Counted from the first letter of the stretch, positions 38,781 to 48,047 are shown. The stretch: DNA of 64,000 bases from Thalassospira lucentensis (GCF_032921865.1 NZ_CP136684.1:3817001-3881000), one strand, 5' to 3'. Numbers and translations are program-made. Notes: generated by a model from the letters alone, not told the origin.

Positions 38781-40268
38781 ATGTCTATCGAACCCGTGCT
38801 TGATCCCCATAAACTGGTTAAGGAACTCGATCGCCGTCACCTGATCGACGGGGAACTTGTGCCTGCCAAAAATGGCAAGAATTTCGACGTCCTGAACCCG
38901 GCAACCGGCAAGGTTATTGCGCAGGCTGCCGAAGGTGATGCCGATGACGTCGATTTCGCGGTTTCGGTTGCAAAGAAGGCCCAGAAGGATTGGGCCAACC
39001 GCCCTGCCCGCGAACGCGGCAAGCTGGTGGCGGAATGCGGACGTATCCTGACCCAGCATGTTGAGGAACTCGGCCGTCTGGTCGCGCTTGAATCAGGCAA
39101 GGCCCTGCGTACCGAAAGCCGGGTCGAGGCATCGGTTCTTGCCGACATGTTCACCTTCTTTGGCGGCCTTGCCTCGGAACTGAAGGGTGAAACCATTCCG
39201 TTCAATCCGAACATGATGACCCTGACGACACGTGAACCGGTTGGCGTTGTCGGTGCGATCATTCCCTGGAACGTGCCGCTGCTTCTGATGGCGATCAAGG
39301 TTGCCCCGGCATTGGTCGCAGGCAACACCGTCGTCGTTAAATCGGCAGAAGACACCCCCTTTACCGTCCTTCGCGTCTGCCAGATCATGCAGCAGGTCCT
39401 GCCAAAGGGTGTTCTGAATATCCTTTCCGGCTTTGGTCCGGGATGCGGCGGTCCGCTGGTTGCGCACAAGGATGTCAAAAAGGTATCCTTTACCGGATCG
39501 GTCGAAACCGGTCGCACGGTTTACCGCGCGGCGGCCGAAAAACTGATCCCGGTCACGCTGGAACTGGGGGGTAAATCCCCGATGATCGTGATGGGTGATG
39601 CCGATCTGGATAAGGCCATCGCAGGGGCCATTGGCGGCATGCGCTTTACCCGTCAGGGCCAGAGCTGCACGGCGTCGTCGCGCATTCTGGTTCATGAAAG
39701 CCTGCATGACGAGTTTGTCAGCCGCCTTCTGGCCAAGGTCAACACCCTTAAAATGGGTGATCCGCTGGACGAGGAAACCGATATCGGCACCATCATCAAC
39801 CGCAAACAGCGTGACAAGGTGTGCGGTTATATCGAGATCGGCGAACAGGAAGGTGCGACCAAAAATGAACTCAGCGCCCTTCCGACCGATCCGGCACTTA
39901 CAGACGGCATGTTTGTCCGTCCGGTCGTCTTTACCAACGTCAAGCCCGATGCCCGGATTGCCCGCGAAGAAATCTTTGGCCCCGTCGCCTGCGTGTTCAG
40001 GTTCAAAACCTTTGACGAGGCAATCGAGCTTGCCAATGACAGCGACTTTGGCCTTGCCGCAACCGTCTGGACCAAGGACCTCAAAACCGCACTGACAGCA
40101 ACCAAACGGCTTGAAGCGGGCTTTGTTCAGGTCAACCAGAACCTTGTCGTTCAGCCCAACCTGTCATATGGCGGCGTCAAGCTTTCGGGTCTTGGCAAGG
40201 AAGCATCGCTTGAAAGCATGCTTGAACATTTCACGCACAAGAAAACCATCATCATGAATATGGAATAA
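38781..40268 (+). CDS. Aldehyde dehydrogenase family protein
   Basis: A 495-residue NAD(P)-dependent enzyme. The substrate/cofactor motif is LELGGKSPMIVMGD and the catalytic Cys is in RQGQSCTASSRI. The C-terminal NQNLVVQPNLSYGGVKLSG is close to those of betaine-aldehyde and aminoaldehyde dehydrogenases. Divergence from a polyamine-forming decarboxylase suggests an amine-derived aldehyde, but no substrate is proven. A GGGAGCC site precedes the ATG, and a strong terminator follows. Confidence 0.9.
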   Translation: MSIEPVLDPHKLVKELDRRHLIDGELVPAKNGKNFDVLNPATGKVIAQAAEGDADDVDFAVSVAKKAQKDWANRPARERGKLVAECGRILTQHVEELGRLVALESGKALRTESRVEASVLADMFTFFGGLASELKGETIPFNPNMMTLTTREPVGVVGAIIPWNVPLLLMAIKVAPALVAGNTVVVKSAEDTPFTVLRVCQIMQQVLPKGVLNILSGFGPGCGGPLVAHKDVKKVSFTGSVETGRTVYRAAAEKLIPVTLELGGKSPMIVMGDADLDKAIAGAIGGMRFTRQGQSCTASSRILVHESLHDEFVSRLLAKVNTLKMGDPLDEETDIGTIINRKQRDKVCGYIEIGEQEGATKNELSALPTDPALTDGMFVRPVVFTNVKPDARIAREEIFGPVACVFRFKTFDEAIELANDSDFGLAATVWTKDLKTALTATKRLEAGFVQVNQNLVVQPNLSYGGVKLSGLGKEASLESMLEHFTHKKTIIMNME

Positions 40269-40290
40269 CCCTGCCCGCGTTCCCAAACCG

Positions 40291-40324
40291 GCCGGGTTGC
40301 AACATTTGCAACCCGGCTTTTTTG
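40291..40324 (+). terminator. Rho-independent terminator of the aldehyde dehydrogenase gene
   Basis: Perfect 12-bp stem GCCGGGTTGCAA / TTGCAACCCGGC with a 3-base loop, followed by six T residues. Confidence 0.93.
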
Positions 40325-40396
40325 TTTGCAAACTTGACCTTGCGCGCCTAATCCGCAAAGCTGCATCACGATTAACGATCCATAACCCGAAAGAAC

Positions 40397-40501
40397 ATGG
40401 CTATGTCTGCTTGCCTTGACATCCTCGCATCGCATCCCCGTCCGACGCTTCGTGCCGGTGCGATGGCCATGATTATCGGGATTTCCGCCCTGCGAATGTG
40501 A
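40397..40501 (+). CDS. Possible leader peptide ahead of threonine ammonia-lyase
   Basis: A 34-codon frame between the preceding terminator and the ilvA-like gene, same strand. It contains four Ile and four Leu codons, including the cluster MIIGISAL just before the stop. A large palindrome begins two bases after the stop. No good ribosome-binding site is visible, so translation is uncertain. If real, isoleucine-dependent ribosome stalling could control the gene. Reported as a hypothesis, not a proven gene. Confidence 0.25.
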   Translation: MAMSACLDILASHPRPTLRAGAMAMIIGISALRM

Positions 40502-40503
40502 TC

Positions 40504-40525
40504 CCTGTCATCCGCGGATGACAGG
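40504..40525. promoter_or_regulatory. 22-bp perfect palindrome upstream of threonine ammonia-lyase
   Basis: Arms CCTGTCATCCG and CGGATGACAGG meet with no loop, 88 bases before the gene start. It could be a protein operator or, as RNA, a hairpin. No T-run follows it directly. Confidence 0.5.
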
Positions 40526-40612
40526 CTTGGTTAAACATCCGAATTTTGCCCACACATGATAAAATGCCAGCACGCCATATATAAAAAGGCGACTGGCCGC
40601 AGGAGTATGGAA

Positions 40613-41833
40613 ATGACCGTTTCCTATCACGACATCGTACGCGCATCCGGCTTGCTCGAAGGTATCGTCAGCAAAACGCCATTGGTGAAATCGCAAACAC
40701 TTTCAAGAATTTGCGAGGCGGAAGTTCATCTGAAACTTGAAAATCTGCAATATACGGCCTCCTTCAAGGAACGCGGCGCCTATGTCAAACTTGCCAGCCT
40801 GACGCCCGAGGAACGCGCGAAAGGCGTCATTGCCGTATCGGCAGGCAACCATGCCCAGGGTGTTGCCTATAACGCCAAACGCCTTGGCATTCCGGCAACC
40901 ATTGTCATGCCGAAAAACACGCCCTTTACCAAGGTTCATCACACCCGTTCACATGGGGCGGAAGTTGTCCTTAAAGGCAGTGTTTTCGCCGAAAGCCTTG
41001 AAGCTGCATCGAAAATTCAGGAAGAACGCGGCCTGACCTTTGTTCATCCGTTTGATGATCCGCACATTATTGCCGGTCAGGGTACTGTCGGGCTTGAAAT
41101 CCTTAATGATGGGGCGGATATCGACACCATTATCGTGCCAATCGGCGGCGGCGGTCTTGCGGCCGGTATTGTCACGGCAATCAAGGCCCGACGTCCGGAT
41201 ATCGAGGTGATCGGGGTCGAGACCAAGCTTTATCCTTCGATGTATGAAGGCATCAAGGGCTTGCCGCTTTCGGGTGGTGGTGTGACGATTGCCGAAGGCA
41301 TTGCCGTCAAGCAGCCCGGCGGCCTGACCCTCGAAATCTGCAAGGAAAAGCTTGATGATGTTCTGCTGGTCGAGGAAAGCTCGATCGAGCGTGCCATTCA
41401 GATGCTGATCGAGATCGAGAAAACCGTTGTCGAGGGTGCTGGTGCGGCCCCTCTTGCGGCCCTGCTTGACCATCATGACCGTTTCAAAGGCAAGAAAGTC
41501 TGCATGATTGTCAGTGGTGGCAACATCGACACACGCCTTCTCGCACAGGTCCTGATGCGCGGTATGGCGCGTGAAGGCCGCCTTGTGCGCGTGCGCATCG
41601 AAATCCCGGATGTGCCGGGCGCACTTGCAACCATCAGCGCGCTGATCGGTGACGCCGAAGCCAACATCATTGAAGTGTATCATCAGCGTCACTTCTATGA
41701 TGTTCCGGCAAAGCAGACGGATGTTGATATGGTTCTCGAAGTCAGAGACACCGCCCACGCGGAACAGGTGATCGAAAAACTGACGGGTGCCGGATTTGGC
41801 AGTCGCCTTCTGGGCAACACATCGCTCGACTAA
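40613..41833 (+). CDS. Threonine ammonia-lyase with ACT domain
   Basis: A 406-residue PLP enzyme turning threonine into 2-oxobutyrate, the first step to isoleucine. The PLP lysine is Lys52 in YTASFKERGAYVKL, with SAGNHAQGVAYNA and the glycine-rich phosphate loop IGGGGLAAG. A single ACT domain (RIEIPDVPGALATISAL) at the C-terminus suggests allosteric control. The ATG at 40613 lies 7 bases after AGGAG; an alternative ATG 6 bases upstream is too close to it. IlvA-type versus catabolic role is not certain. Confidence 0.92.
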   Translation: MTVSYHDIVRASGLLEGIVSKTPLVKSQTLSRICEAEVHLKLENLQYTASFKERGAYVKLASLTPEERAKGVIAVSAGNHAQGVAYNAKRLGIPATIVMPKNTPFTKVHHTRSHGAEVVLKGSVFAESLEAASKIQEERGLTFVHPFDDPHIIAGQGTVGLEILNDGADIDTIIVPIGGGGLAAGIVTAIKARRPDIEVIGVETKLYPSMYEGIKGLPLSGGGVTIAEGIAVKQPGGLTLEICKEKLDDVLLVEESSIERAIQMLIEIEKTVVEGAGAAPLAALLDHHDRFKGKKVCMIVSGGNIDTRLLAQVLMRGMAREGRLVRVRIEIPDVPGALATISALIGDAEANIIEVYHQRHFYDVPAKQTDVDMVLEVRDTAHAEQVIEKLTGAGFGSRLLGNTSLD

Positions 41834-41842
41834 GAATATCAG

Positions 41843-41869
41843 GGCCAGCGACTATGTCGTTGGCCCTTG
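41843..41869. terminator. Hairpin between convergent threonine ammonia-lyase and flavin reductase genes
   Basis: AGGGCCAGCGAC pairs with GTCGTTGGCCCT (one G-T wobble) around a 3-base loop, between two convergent stops. Confidence 0.6.
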
Positions 41870-41878
41870 GCCCTTTGA

Positions 41879-42361
41879 TCATTCCCCGAGGGAGTGGTAG
41901 CGGCCACCATAATAAAGAAGCGGATCGCCGGTATTCCCCATCGATATATCCTGCACATGCCCGACAATGATGCTGTGGTCCCCGCCATCGTGAATTGCAT
42001 GTCGCTTGCAGGAAAATGTCGCAAGATTACCGGTCAGCTTTGGCACACCATGACAATCATCTTCAAAAACAAGGTCTTCCCAACGGTCCTGAACCGGTGA
42101 TGAAAACAGGTCAGACAGATCGCGCTGTTCCCGATTGAGGATATTGATGCAGAAACGGTCACATTCACCTGCAAACAATGAATGTGTGGCTGCGCGCTGA
42201 TCTACCGAAAACAGGACCAGCGCCGGATCAAGCGACACCGACGCAAACGAATTGATCGTAATGCCTGCTTTTGCGCCATTGTTAGCCCGTGCCGTAACAA
42301 CTGCAACACCGGTTGCAAATTGCCCCAGACAGTCCCGAAAATCGCGCGATGAAAATGACAT
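41879..42361 (-). CDS. Flavin reductase-like domain protein
   Basis: A 160-residue FMN-binding split-barrel protein of the flavin reductase family. It has the opening FRDCLGQFATGVAVVTAR, the FMN-binding INSFASVSLDPALVLFSV and the C-terminal HAIHDGGDHSIIVGHVQDI motif with the conserved His. Such proteins supply reduced flavin to monooxygenases, but no partner oxygenase is encoded nearby. Single gene on the minus strand. Confidence 0.88.
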   Translation of the reverse strand: MSFSSRDFRDCLGQFATGVAVVTARANNGAKAGITINSFASVSLDPALVLFSVDQRAATHSLFAGECDRFCINILNREQRDLSDLFSSPVQDRWEDLVFEDDCHGVPKLTGNLATFSCKRHAIHDGGDHSIIVGHVQDISMGNTGDPLLYYGGRYHSLGE

Positions 42362-42612
42362 ATTGAAGAATGCTCTTGCTGATAAAACCTATTAGACATG
42401 TCCTGCGTACAGGATCAGGGAAAATGGCGGGAAAAACTTGTGCTGTCAAACCCCACGCGACAGCGTTTTAAACGCTATATTAATAAGATTAAAAGTTAAT
42501 ATGGATCATATAGTTGCAGGTATCGTATCCCAAAATCAGCCAATGCGAATTTCGCCGAGCCGTTTCAGGATGAGTTACTTGTGAAAATTTATGGGGTAGC
42601 GGGGAATACATA

Positions 42613-43467
42613 ATGTTTCTGATTATTGGTTACGTTATCGTAATCGGTGCCGTTCTGGGTGGTTATCTTCCGCATGGCGAGTTTGGCGTACTTGTTCAGC
42701 CGCTTGAGGTTCTGATCATTTTCGGCGCGGCTTTCGGTACGTTTCTGATTGCCAACCCGCTAAGCATCCTTAAAAAATCCATCGCTTATACGATCCGGGC
42801 GCTAAAAGGGCCGAAGAAAAAAGCGGCTTATCTTGAATTGCTGATTTGCCTTTATGCCGTGTTCCGGCTTGCCAAGTCGAAGGGCGACCTTGCCCTTGAG
42901 AGCCATGTCGAGAATCCTGAAAGTTCAAGCCTGTTTGGCAACTTTCCGGGCGTCATGCATGACCACCATGCCGTGGAATTCCTATGCGATTATTTGCGCC
43001 TGTTAACGCTGGGTACAACCAATGCCTACGAGCTGGAAGCCGTTATTGATCAGGAACTCGAAGTTCATCATGAAGAAGAGCACATGGTTCCTGATGCCAT
43101 CCAGACGGTAGGTGATGCCCTTCCCGGCCTCGGGATTGTTGCAGCCGTTCTTGGTGTGATCGTGACCATGGGCTCGGTCACCGAGCCCCCGGAAGTTCTG
43201 GGCGGCCTGATCGGTGCGGCACTTGTCGGGACCTTCCTTGGGATTCTGGCATCCTATGGTTTCGTTGGCCCGACATCTGCCATCATCAAAAAGACACTTG
43301 ATCAGGATGCAAAATTCTACAGCTGCATGAAGGCTGCCCTGATTGGTCACATGCAGGGATATGCCCCGCAGGTTTCGGTCGAGTTTGCCCGAAAAACGCT
43401 TCCTCATGACATTCGTCCCAGCTTCAAAGAGCTGGACGATGCCTTGCAGAATGCGCCAACGGCCTAA
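42613..43467 (+). CDS. motA: Flagellar motor stator protein MotA
   Basis: A 284-residue inner membrane protein with four membrane helices. The opening GYVIVIGAVLGGYLPHG and the LEVLIIFGAAFGTFLIAN segment, then the cytoplasmic loop and the C-terminal GDALPGLGIVAAVLGVIVTM are typical. With MotB it forms the proton-driven stator turning the flagellum. GGGG precedes the ATG. Directly upstream of motB (50 bases). Confidence 0.95.
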   Translation: MFLIIGYVIVIGAVLGGYLPHGEFGVLVQPLEVLIIFGAAFGTFLIANPLSILKKSIAYTIRALKGPKKKAAYLELLICLYAVFRLAKSKGDLALESHVENPESSSLFGNFPGVMHDHHAVEFLCDYLRLLTLGTTNAYELEAVIDQELEVHHEEEHMVPDAIQTVGDALPGLGIVAAVLGVIVTMGSVTEPPEVLGGLIGAALVGTFLGILASYGFVGPTSAIIKKTLDQDAKFYSCMKAALIGHMQGYAPQVSVEFARKTLPHDIRPSFKELDDALQNAPTA

Positions 43468-43517
43468 TAAGAAAAACAATCTTCAAGCGTTATTGATAAC
43501 CGGGATCCGTGCAAAGA

Positions 43518-44492
43518 ATGCCTGATATCGTCATAAAGAAAGTCAAAAAAGGCGGACACGGCGGCCATCATGGCGGCTCGTGGAAAGTTGCCTATGCCGA
43601 TTTTGTGACGGCAATGATGGCGTTCTTTTTGTTGCTTTGGCTGCTTAGCAGCGCGACAGAGGAACAGCTTCAGGGTATTTCGAACTACTTCACCCCGGAA
43701 ACCATTTCACAAAGCGAGTCCGGTTCTGGCGGGATTCTTGGCGGACAAAGCCTTGCCGAACAGGGGTCTTTGCGCTCTGAAACGGGTGCACCAACGGTAA
43801 GCATGGATATCCCGCCGGTAAAAACCCCGGAAGAAATAGCCGAACAACGTCTTGCCGAGCAGGAAGACAAGGAATTCAAGGAAGCCGAAGAACAATTGCG
43901 CAAGGCAATTGAAAGCTCGCCCGATTTGCAGGAACTGGCAAAAAATATCCGGATCGAAGAAACCGACGAAGGTCTTCGTATCCAGATTTTGGACGAAGAC
44001 GGTACTGCAATGTTCCCAAGCGGCAGTGCGGTCATGGCCGAACATACCAAGCTTCTGCTTTCAAAGGTTGTCGAAGCAATCAAAGGCATGCCGCAGGATA
44101 TTTCGATCGAAGGCCACACGGATGCGGTGCCCTTTACGACAATCACCGGCTATAGCAACTGGGAACTGTCTTCGGATCGTGCATTGGCCACCCGTCGGGA
44201 ACTTGAAACACAGGGCCTTGCAACGGGGCGCTTCGCCAAGGTCGCGGGCCTTGCGGATACAGACCCGCTGATCCCGGAAACACCGGAAAACGAGCGCAAC
44301 CGCCGTATCAGCATTACGCTTCTTCGCGGAACCGGTGAACGCCCGGCGCTTGACGATCAGACGTCTGATCCGGGCACATCAGGCGCCCCGTCCCCGGAAA
44401 GCGGATCGGATACGGAAAGCCCGACACCTCCGTCAGGGAATGGGTTGCCGACAAATCGCCGTCCGAGCTTCTCGGTGCCGACAAACCGTTAG
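43518..44492 (+). CDS. motB: Flagellar motor stator protein MotB
   Basis: A 324-residue stator protein. The N-terminus MPDIVIKKVKKGGHGGHHGG precedes the single membrane helix AYADFVTAMMAFFLLLWLL with the proton-carrying Asp. A plug/linker follows, then an OmpA-like peptidoglycan-binding domain (ISIEGHTDAVPF, NRRISITLL). The C-terminus has a long Pro/Ser/Asp-rich tail of about 45 residues ending in a repeated PTNR motif. The ATG at 43518 is chosen; a GTG three codons upstream is also possible. Confidence 0.94.
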   Translation: MPDIVIKKVKKGGHGGHHGGSWKVAYADFVTAMMAFFLLLWLLSSATEEQLQGISNYFTPETISQSESGSGGILGGQSLAEQGSLRSETGAPTVSMDIPPVKTPEEIAEQRLAEQEDKEFKEAEEQLRKAIESSPDLQELAKNIRIEETDEGLRIQILDEDGTAMFPSGSAVMAEHTKLLLSKVVEAIKGMPQDISIEGHTDAVPFTTITGYSNWELSSDRALATRRELETQGLATGRFAKVAGLADTDPLIPETPENERNRRISITLLRGTGERPALDDQTSDPGTSGAPSPESGSDTESPTPPSGNGLPTNRRPSFSVPTNR

Positions 44493-44603
44493 AAACTTTC
44501 TGGCGAATTCGAACAATCGTCGGGTTCGCCCTTTAAACCGTCATGATTTATACCTAATCTCATATTATCAGAAGACCCTCTTGAACCCGGGCAAACGCGA
44601 TAA

Positions 44604-45344
44604 ATGACCGTCAATCAAAGACGACTGACCCAACATTATTTCATGACGGCTCCGATGCCCTGTCCGTATCTGGCAGGCCGGTTCGAGCGCAAGCTGGTCA
44701 CAGAATTACGGGGACCGGAAGCGAACAACATTCATGATCTGCTTTCACGGTCGGGGTTCCGTCGCAGTCATTCCATCGCCTATTTGCCGGCCTGCAGCGA
44801 ATGTGATGCGTGCGTTCCGGTGCGCGTACGTTCGGCCGACTTTTGCAAGACAAAGTCGTTTCGCCGGATTGTCGCAAAAAATAGCGACCTGACCCGCACG
44901 ATTTTGCCGCCAGCCGCAACACAGGAACAGTTTCAGCTGTTCAGTGAATATCAGGATGCCCGCCACGGCAATGGCGACATGGCAAGAATGGATGCCCGCG
45001 ACTACCGGGCAATGATCGAAGACAGCACCGTTGATACGTCAATCTTCGAATACAGACGCCCTGACCACAGCCTGATTGCCGTTGCCCTGGTCGACAATCT
45101 TTCTGATGGATTATCGGCTGTTTACAGCTTTTTTGATCCGCGCGAACAGCGCCGCGGGCTTGGAACCTTTATCATCCTTGATCTCATAAACGAGTGCCAG
45201 ATTCTTGAACTGCCACATGTTTATCTGGGATACTGGATCGGCGAATGCCGCAAAATGTCCTACAAGATGCGCTTCCAGCCTCTTGAAGGTTTTCGCGGCG
45301 GGAAATGGGTGAAAATCCCTTCGTCGAACGTTTCAGATGACTGA
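44604..45344 (+). CDS. bpt: Leucyl/arginyl-type tRNA-protein transferase (Bpt)
   Basis: A 246-residue member of the Ate1/Bpt family that attaches Leu (or Arg) to N-terminal Asp or Glu, making substrates for ClpS-ClpAP. It has MPCPYLAGRFERKLVTEL, the Cys-rich YLPACSECDACVPVRV and the C-terminal YLGYWIGECRKMSYKMRFQPLE with a catalytic-site signature. Length matches bacterial Bpt. It follows motB by 111 bases and is probably a separate unit. Confidence 0.93.
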   Translation: MTVNQRRLTQHYFMTAPMPCPYLAGRFERKLVTELRGPEANNIHDLLSRSGFRRSHSIAYLPACSECDACVPVRVRSADFCKTKSFRRIVAKNSDLTRTILPPAATQEQFQLFSEYQDARHGNGDMARMDARDYRAMIEDSTVDTSIFEYRRPDHSLIAVALVDNLSDGLSAVYSFFDPREQRRGLGTFIILDLINECQILELPHVYLGYWIGECRKMSYKMRFQPLEGFRGGKWVKIPSSNVSDD

Positions 45345-45511
45345 CATCTGCCGGTAAAATACCCGGCACGAAACACTTAGACTAAAGTAGTGCCTACCTA
45401 CTCGATCCCCGGTTGCCACATTCTCCAGACGCATATAAGCTTTGCCCAAAGTCGCATGACGGCTTTGAGTAAAATAAATCATGAGCTTGCATCTTTGGGA
45501 GGCTGTAATCT

Positions 45512-46606
45512 ATGAAACGTCGCCAATTTCTCTCCGGCGCCGCGGTAGCTGGTGCGACCGCAGCGGTCGCGTCTACCTTTGCCAAACCGGCTATCGCACA
45601 GGAAGTCCGTGAATGGCGTATGGTCACCACCTGGCCAAAAAACTTCCCGGGTCTGGGGACCGGGGCTAACCTTCTGGCTGAATACATCAACAAGGCATCA
45701 AACGGCCGCATGAATGTGACCGTTTTTGGCGCGGGCGAAATTGTTCCCGCTTTTGAGGCCATTGATGCCGTTGGCAACGGCACTGTCGAAATGGGCCATG
45801 GCGCGCCTTACTACTGGAAAGGTAAAGTTGACGCCACCCAGTATATCGCAGCCATGCCGTTCGGTCTGAACGCTCAGGAACAGAATGCCTGGTTCCAGTG
45901 GGGTGGCGGTCAGGAACTTGCTGATAAAGTCTATTCCGAACTGAACTGCAAATTCTTCCCGTCCGGCAATACCGGCACCCAGATGGGCGGCTGGTTCAAC
46001 AAGGAAATGAATACGATTGACGACTATAAAGGTCTGAAAATGCGTATTCCGGGCCTTGGTGGCGAAGTTGTCAAAGCTGCTGGTGGCAACGTTGTGAACC
46101 TTCCGGGTGGCGAAATTCCGCCTGCCCTTCAGTCCGGTGCGATTGACGCGACCGAATGGGTCGGCCCGTATAACGACCTGGCATTTGGTCTCTATAAATC
46201 AGCCAAGTTCTACTACTATCCGGGCTGGCATGAACCGGCAACCGTGCTTGACAACTTCATCAACCTGGACGCTTGGAACAGCCTTCCGGATGACCTGAAG
46301 GCAATTGTCGAGCAGGCCAACCGTGCCGTGAACCAGATGGTTCTGTCGGAATTCACCGCACGCAACAATCAGGCGCTCCAGACCCTGCGCGACAAGCACA
46401 ATGTCGATGTTCGCCCGTTCTCGGACGACATTCTGACAAACCTTGGCGCATTGTCGGGCACGGTTCTGCGTGACCTCGTTGCTTCAAACCCGCTGTCGCA
46501 GGAAGTCTTTGAAAGCCTGATCGCGTTCCGTACCCAATCGATTGGCTGGTCGAAATTCTCGGAATCGGCTTTCGCCCAAGCACGTATTCTGCCGTTCAAA
46601 TACTAG
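45512..46606 (+). CDS. TRAP transporter substrate-binding protein DctP, copy 1
   Basis: A 364-residue periplasmic binding protein exported by Tat: MKRRQFLSGAAVAGAT with the twin arginine and cleavage after PAIAQ. It is of the TakP type (2-oxo/hydroxy acid binding): SGNTGTQMGGWFNKE, LKMRIPG with the carboxylate-binding Arg178, and IDATEWVGPYND. The residues matching the TakP metal ligands are kept (Gln157, Glu215, Trp216). It faces its membrane partners dctM and dctQ, which run toward it on the other strand. A GGGAGG site precedes the ATG. Confidence 0.93.
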   Translation: MKRRQFLSGAAVAGATAAVASTFAKPAIAQEVREWRMVTTWPKNFPGLGTGANLLAEYINKASNGRMNVTVFGAGEIVPAFEAIDAVGNGTVEMGHGAPYYWKGKVDATQYIAAMPFGLNAQEQNAWFQWGGGQELADKVYSELNCKFFPSGNTGTQMGGWFNKEMNTIDDYKGLKMRIPGLGGEVVKAAGGNVVNLPGGEIPPALQSGAIDATEWVGPYNDLAFGLYKSAKFYYYPGWHEPATVLDNFINLDAWNSLPDDLKAIVEQANRAVNQMVLSEFTARNNQALQTLRDKHNVDVRPFSDDILTNLGALSGTVLRDLVASNPLSQEVFESLIAFRTQSIGWSKFSESAFAQARILPFKY

Positions 46607-46627
46607 GTTTTCAGCGATTGAAAGCAT

Positions 46628-46660
46628 AAAGGGGTCGGCAAATGCCGACCCCTTTTTTCT
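46628..46660 (+). terminator. Rho-independent terminator of dctP copy 1
   Basis: Stem AAAGGGGTCGGCA / TGCCGACCCCTTT with a 2-base gap between the arms, followed by a T-rich run. It lies between two convergent genes. Confidence 0.9.
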
Positions 46661-46673
46661 TTTCCACTTAAAA

Positions 46674-48047
46674 TCAGAACAAAACACCGGGTAGCCAGGT
46701 CGCAAGAAACGGAAATGCACCAACAAGGCAAAGCCCGAGAAGCTGAATCAGGACGAACGGGACAATCCCGCGATAGATGTCCCAGGTCTTGATAGCAGCC
46801 GGAGCCACCCCACGCAGATAGAACAGGGCAAAACCGAATGGCGGTGTCAGGAAGCTGGTCTGCAGGTTGATGGCAATCATCACGCCAAGCCAGACCGGAT
46901 CAATATCCATCTTGAGCAGGATCGGCCCAACAATCGGAATCACAACAAACACGATTTCAATGAAATCGAGGAAGAAGCCCATGATAAACATCAGCAGCAT
47001 GACAACCAGCATGGCGCTGAAAACACCACCCGGAAGGTTATGCAGCAGTTCTTCGACAAGGTGATCCCCGCCAAGGCCACGGAAGACCAGCGAGAATACT
47101 GACGCGCCCAGCAGGATTACGAACACCATCGCACTAACCTGCACAGTCTGACGAACGACATAGCGAAGAACATCCCACGACAAGCGCCGATACAAGGCAG
47201 CAAGCACCATCGCGCCAATACTGCCGAATGCAGCTGACTCGGTCGGTGTCGCGATTCCTGTCAGAATTGACCCCAGAACAGCCACAATAAGCAGCGCAGG
47301 AGGCAACAAGGCGCGCAGAACCTCTCCCCACAAGCCTTCTGGTCGCTTGTCCGTTACCAACGCCGGGGCCGCCTTCGGATCAATGAAGGCCTGAATGATA
47401 ATCCAGCAGATGTAAAGCCCCACCAGAAGCAGACCCGGAATAAATGCACCGGCAAACAGATCCATCACGGAAATCGGTTCCGGCGCCCAGTTACCCAGAG
47501 CACGCTGCGCTTCCGCATAGGCCCCCTGAAGGATATCGCCGAGAAGAACGAGAACAATAGACGGTGGAATGATCTGGCCCAAGGTGCCGGATGCACAGAT
47601 TATGCCTGTCGACAGCCTGGGATTATATCCGGCCTTTTGCATCGCCGGCAAACTAAGCAAACCCATCGTCACAACAGTCGCACCGACGATCCCGGTCGAG
47701 GCCGCCAGCAGCATACCGACGATTACAACCGAAATACCAAGGCCAGCACGCATCGTACCGAACAACATTCCCATGGTTGTCAGAAGCTTTTCCGCAATCC
47801 GGGCGCGTTCGAGCATAACCCCCATGAAAATAAACAGCGGGATCGCAACATAAAGTTCGTTGGTCATTACGCCGAAATAACGCGACGGCAACGATCCCAG
47901 CAAAGGCATATCAAAAACACCGAGTGCATCGCCCAGCAACGCAAAGGCAAGCCCCGTCCCCGCCAGGGAAAACGCGACCGGAAAACCGAGAAGAAGAACG
48001 CCGCAGGCTACTGCGAACATTACAAGGCTAAGAATTTCCCCCGACAT
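46674..48047 (-). CDS. dctM: TRAP transporter large permease DctM, copy 1
   Basis: A 457-residue, about 12-helix membrane protein of the TRAP large subunit family. Signatures are LAGTGLAFALLGD near the start, PLFIFMGVMLERARIAEK, ASGTLGQIIPPSIVLVLLGD and FFLDFIEIVFVVIPI. With DctQ and DctP it carries organic acids with sodium. The start is the ATG at 48045-48047, which overlaps the dctQ stop by one base (TGATG). Nearly identical in protein sequence to copy 2 at 51426-52802. Confidence 0.94.
   Translation of the reverse strand: MSGEILSLVMFAVACGVLLLGFPVAFSLAGTGLAFALLGDALGVFDMPLLGSLPSRYFGVMTNELYVAIPLFIFMGVMLERARIAEKLLTTMGMLFGTMRAGLGISVVIVGMLLAASTGIVGATVVTMGLLSLPAMQKAGYNPRLSTGIICASGTLGQIIPPSIVLVLLGDILQGAYAEAQRALGNWAPEPISVMDLFAGAFIPGLLLVGLYICWIIIQAFIDPKAAPALVTDKRPEGLWGEVLRALLPPALLIVAVLGSILTGIATPTESAAFGSIGAMVLAALYRRLSWDVLRYVVRQTVQVSAMVFVILLGASVFSLVFRGLGGDHLVEELLHNLPGGVFSAMLVVMLLMFIMGFFLDFIEIVFVVIPIVGPILLKMDIDPVWLGVMIAINLQTSFLTPPFGFALFYLRGVAPAAIKTWDIYRGIVPFVLIQLLGLCLVGAFPFLATWLPGVLF

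Noticed and set aside
40949..41758. 269-codon minus-strand frame inside threonine ammonia-lyase
   Set aside because: Antisense shadow of a well supported gene; no family similarity.
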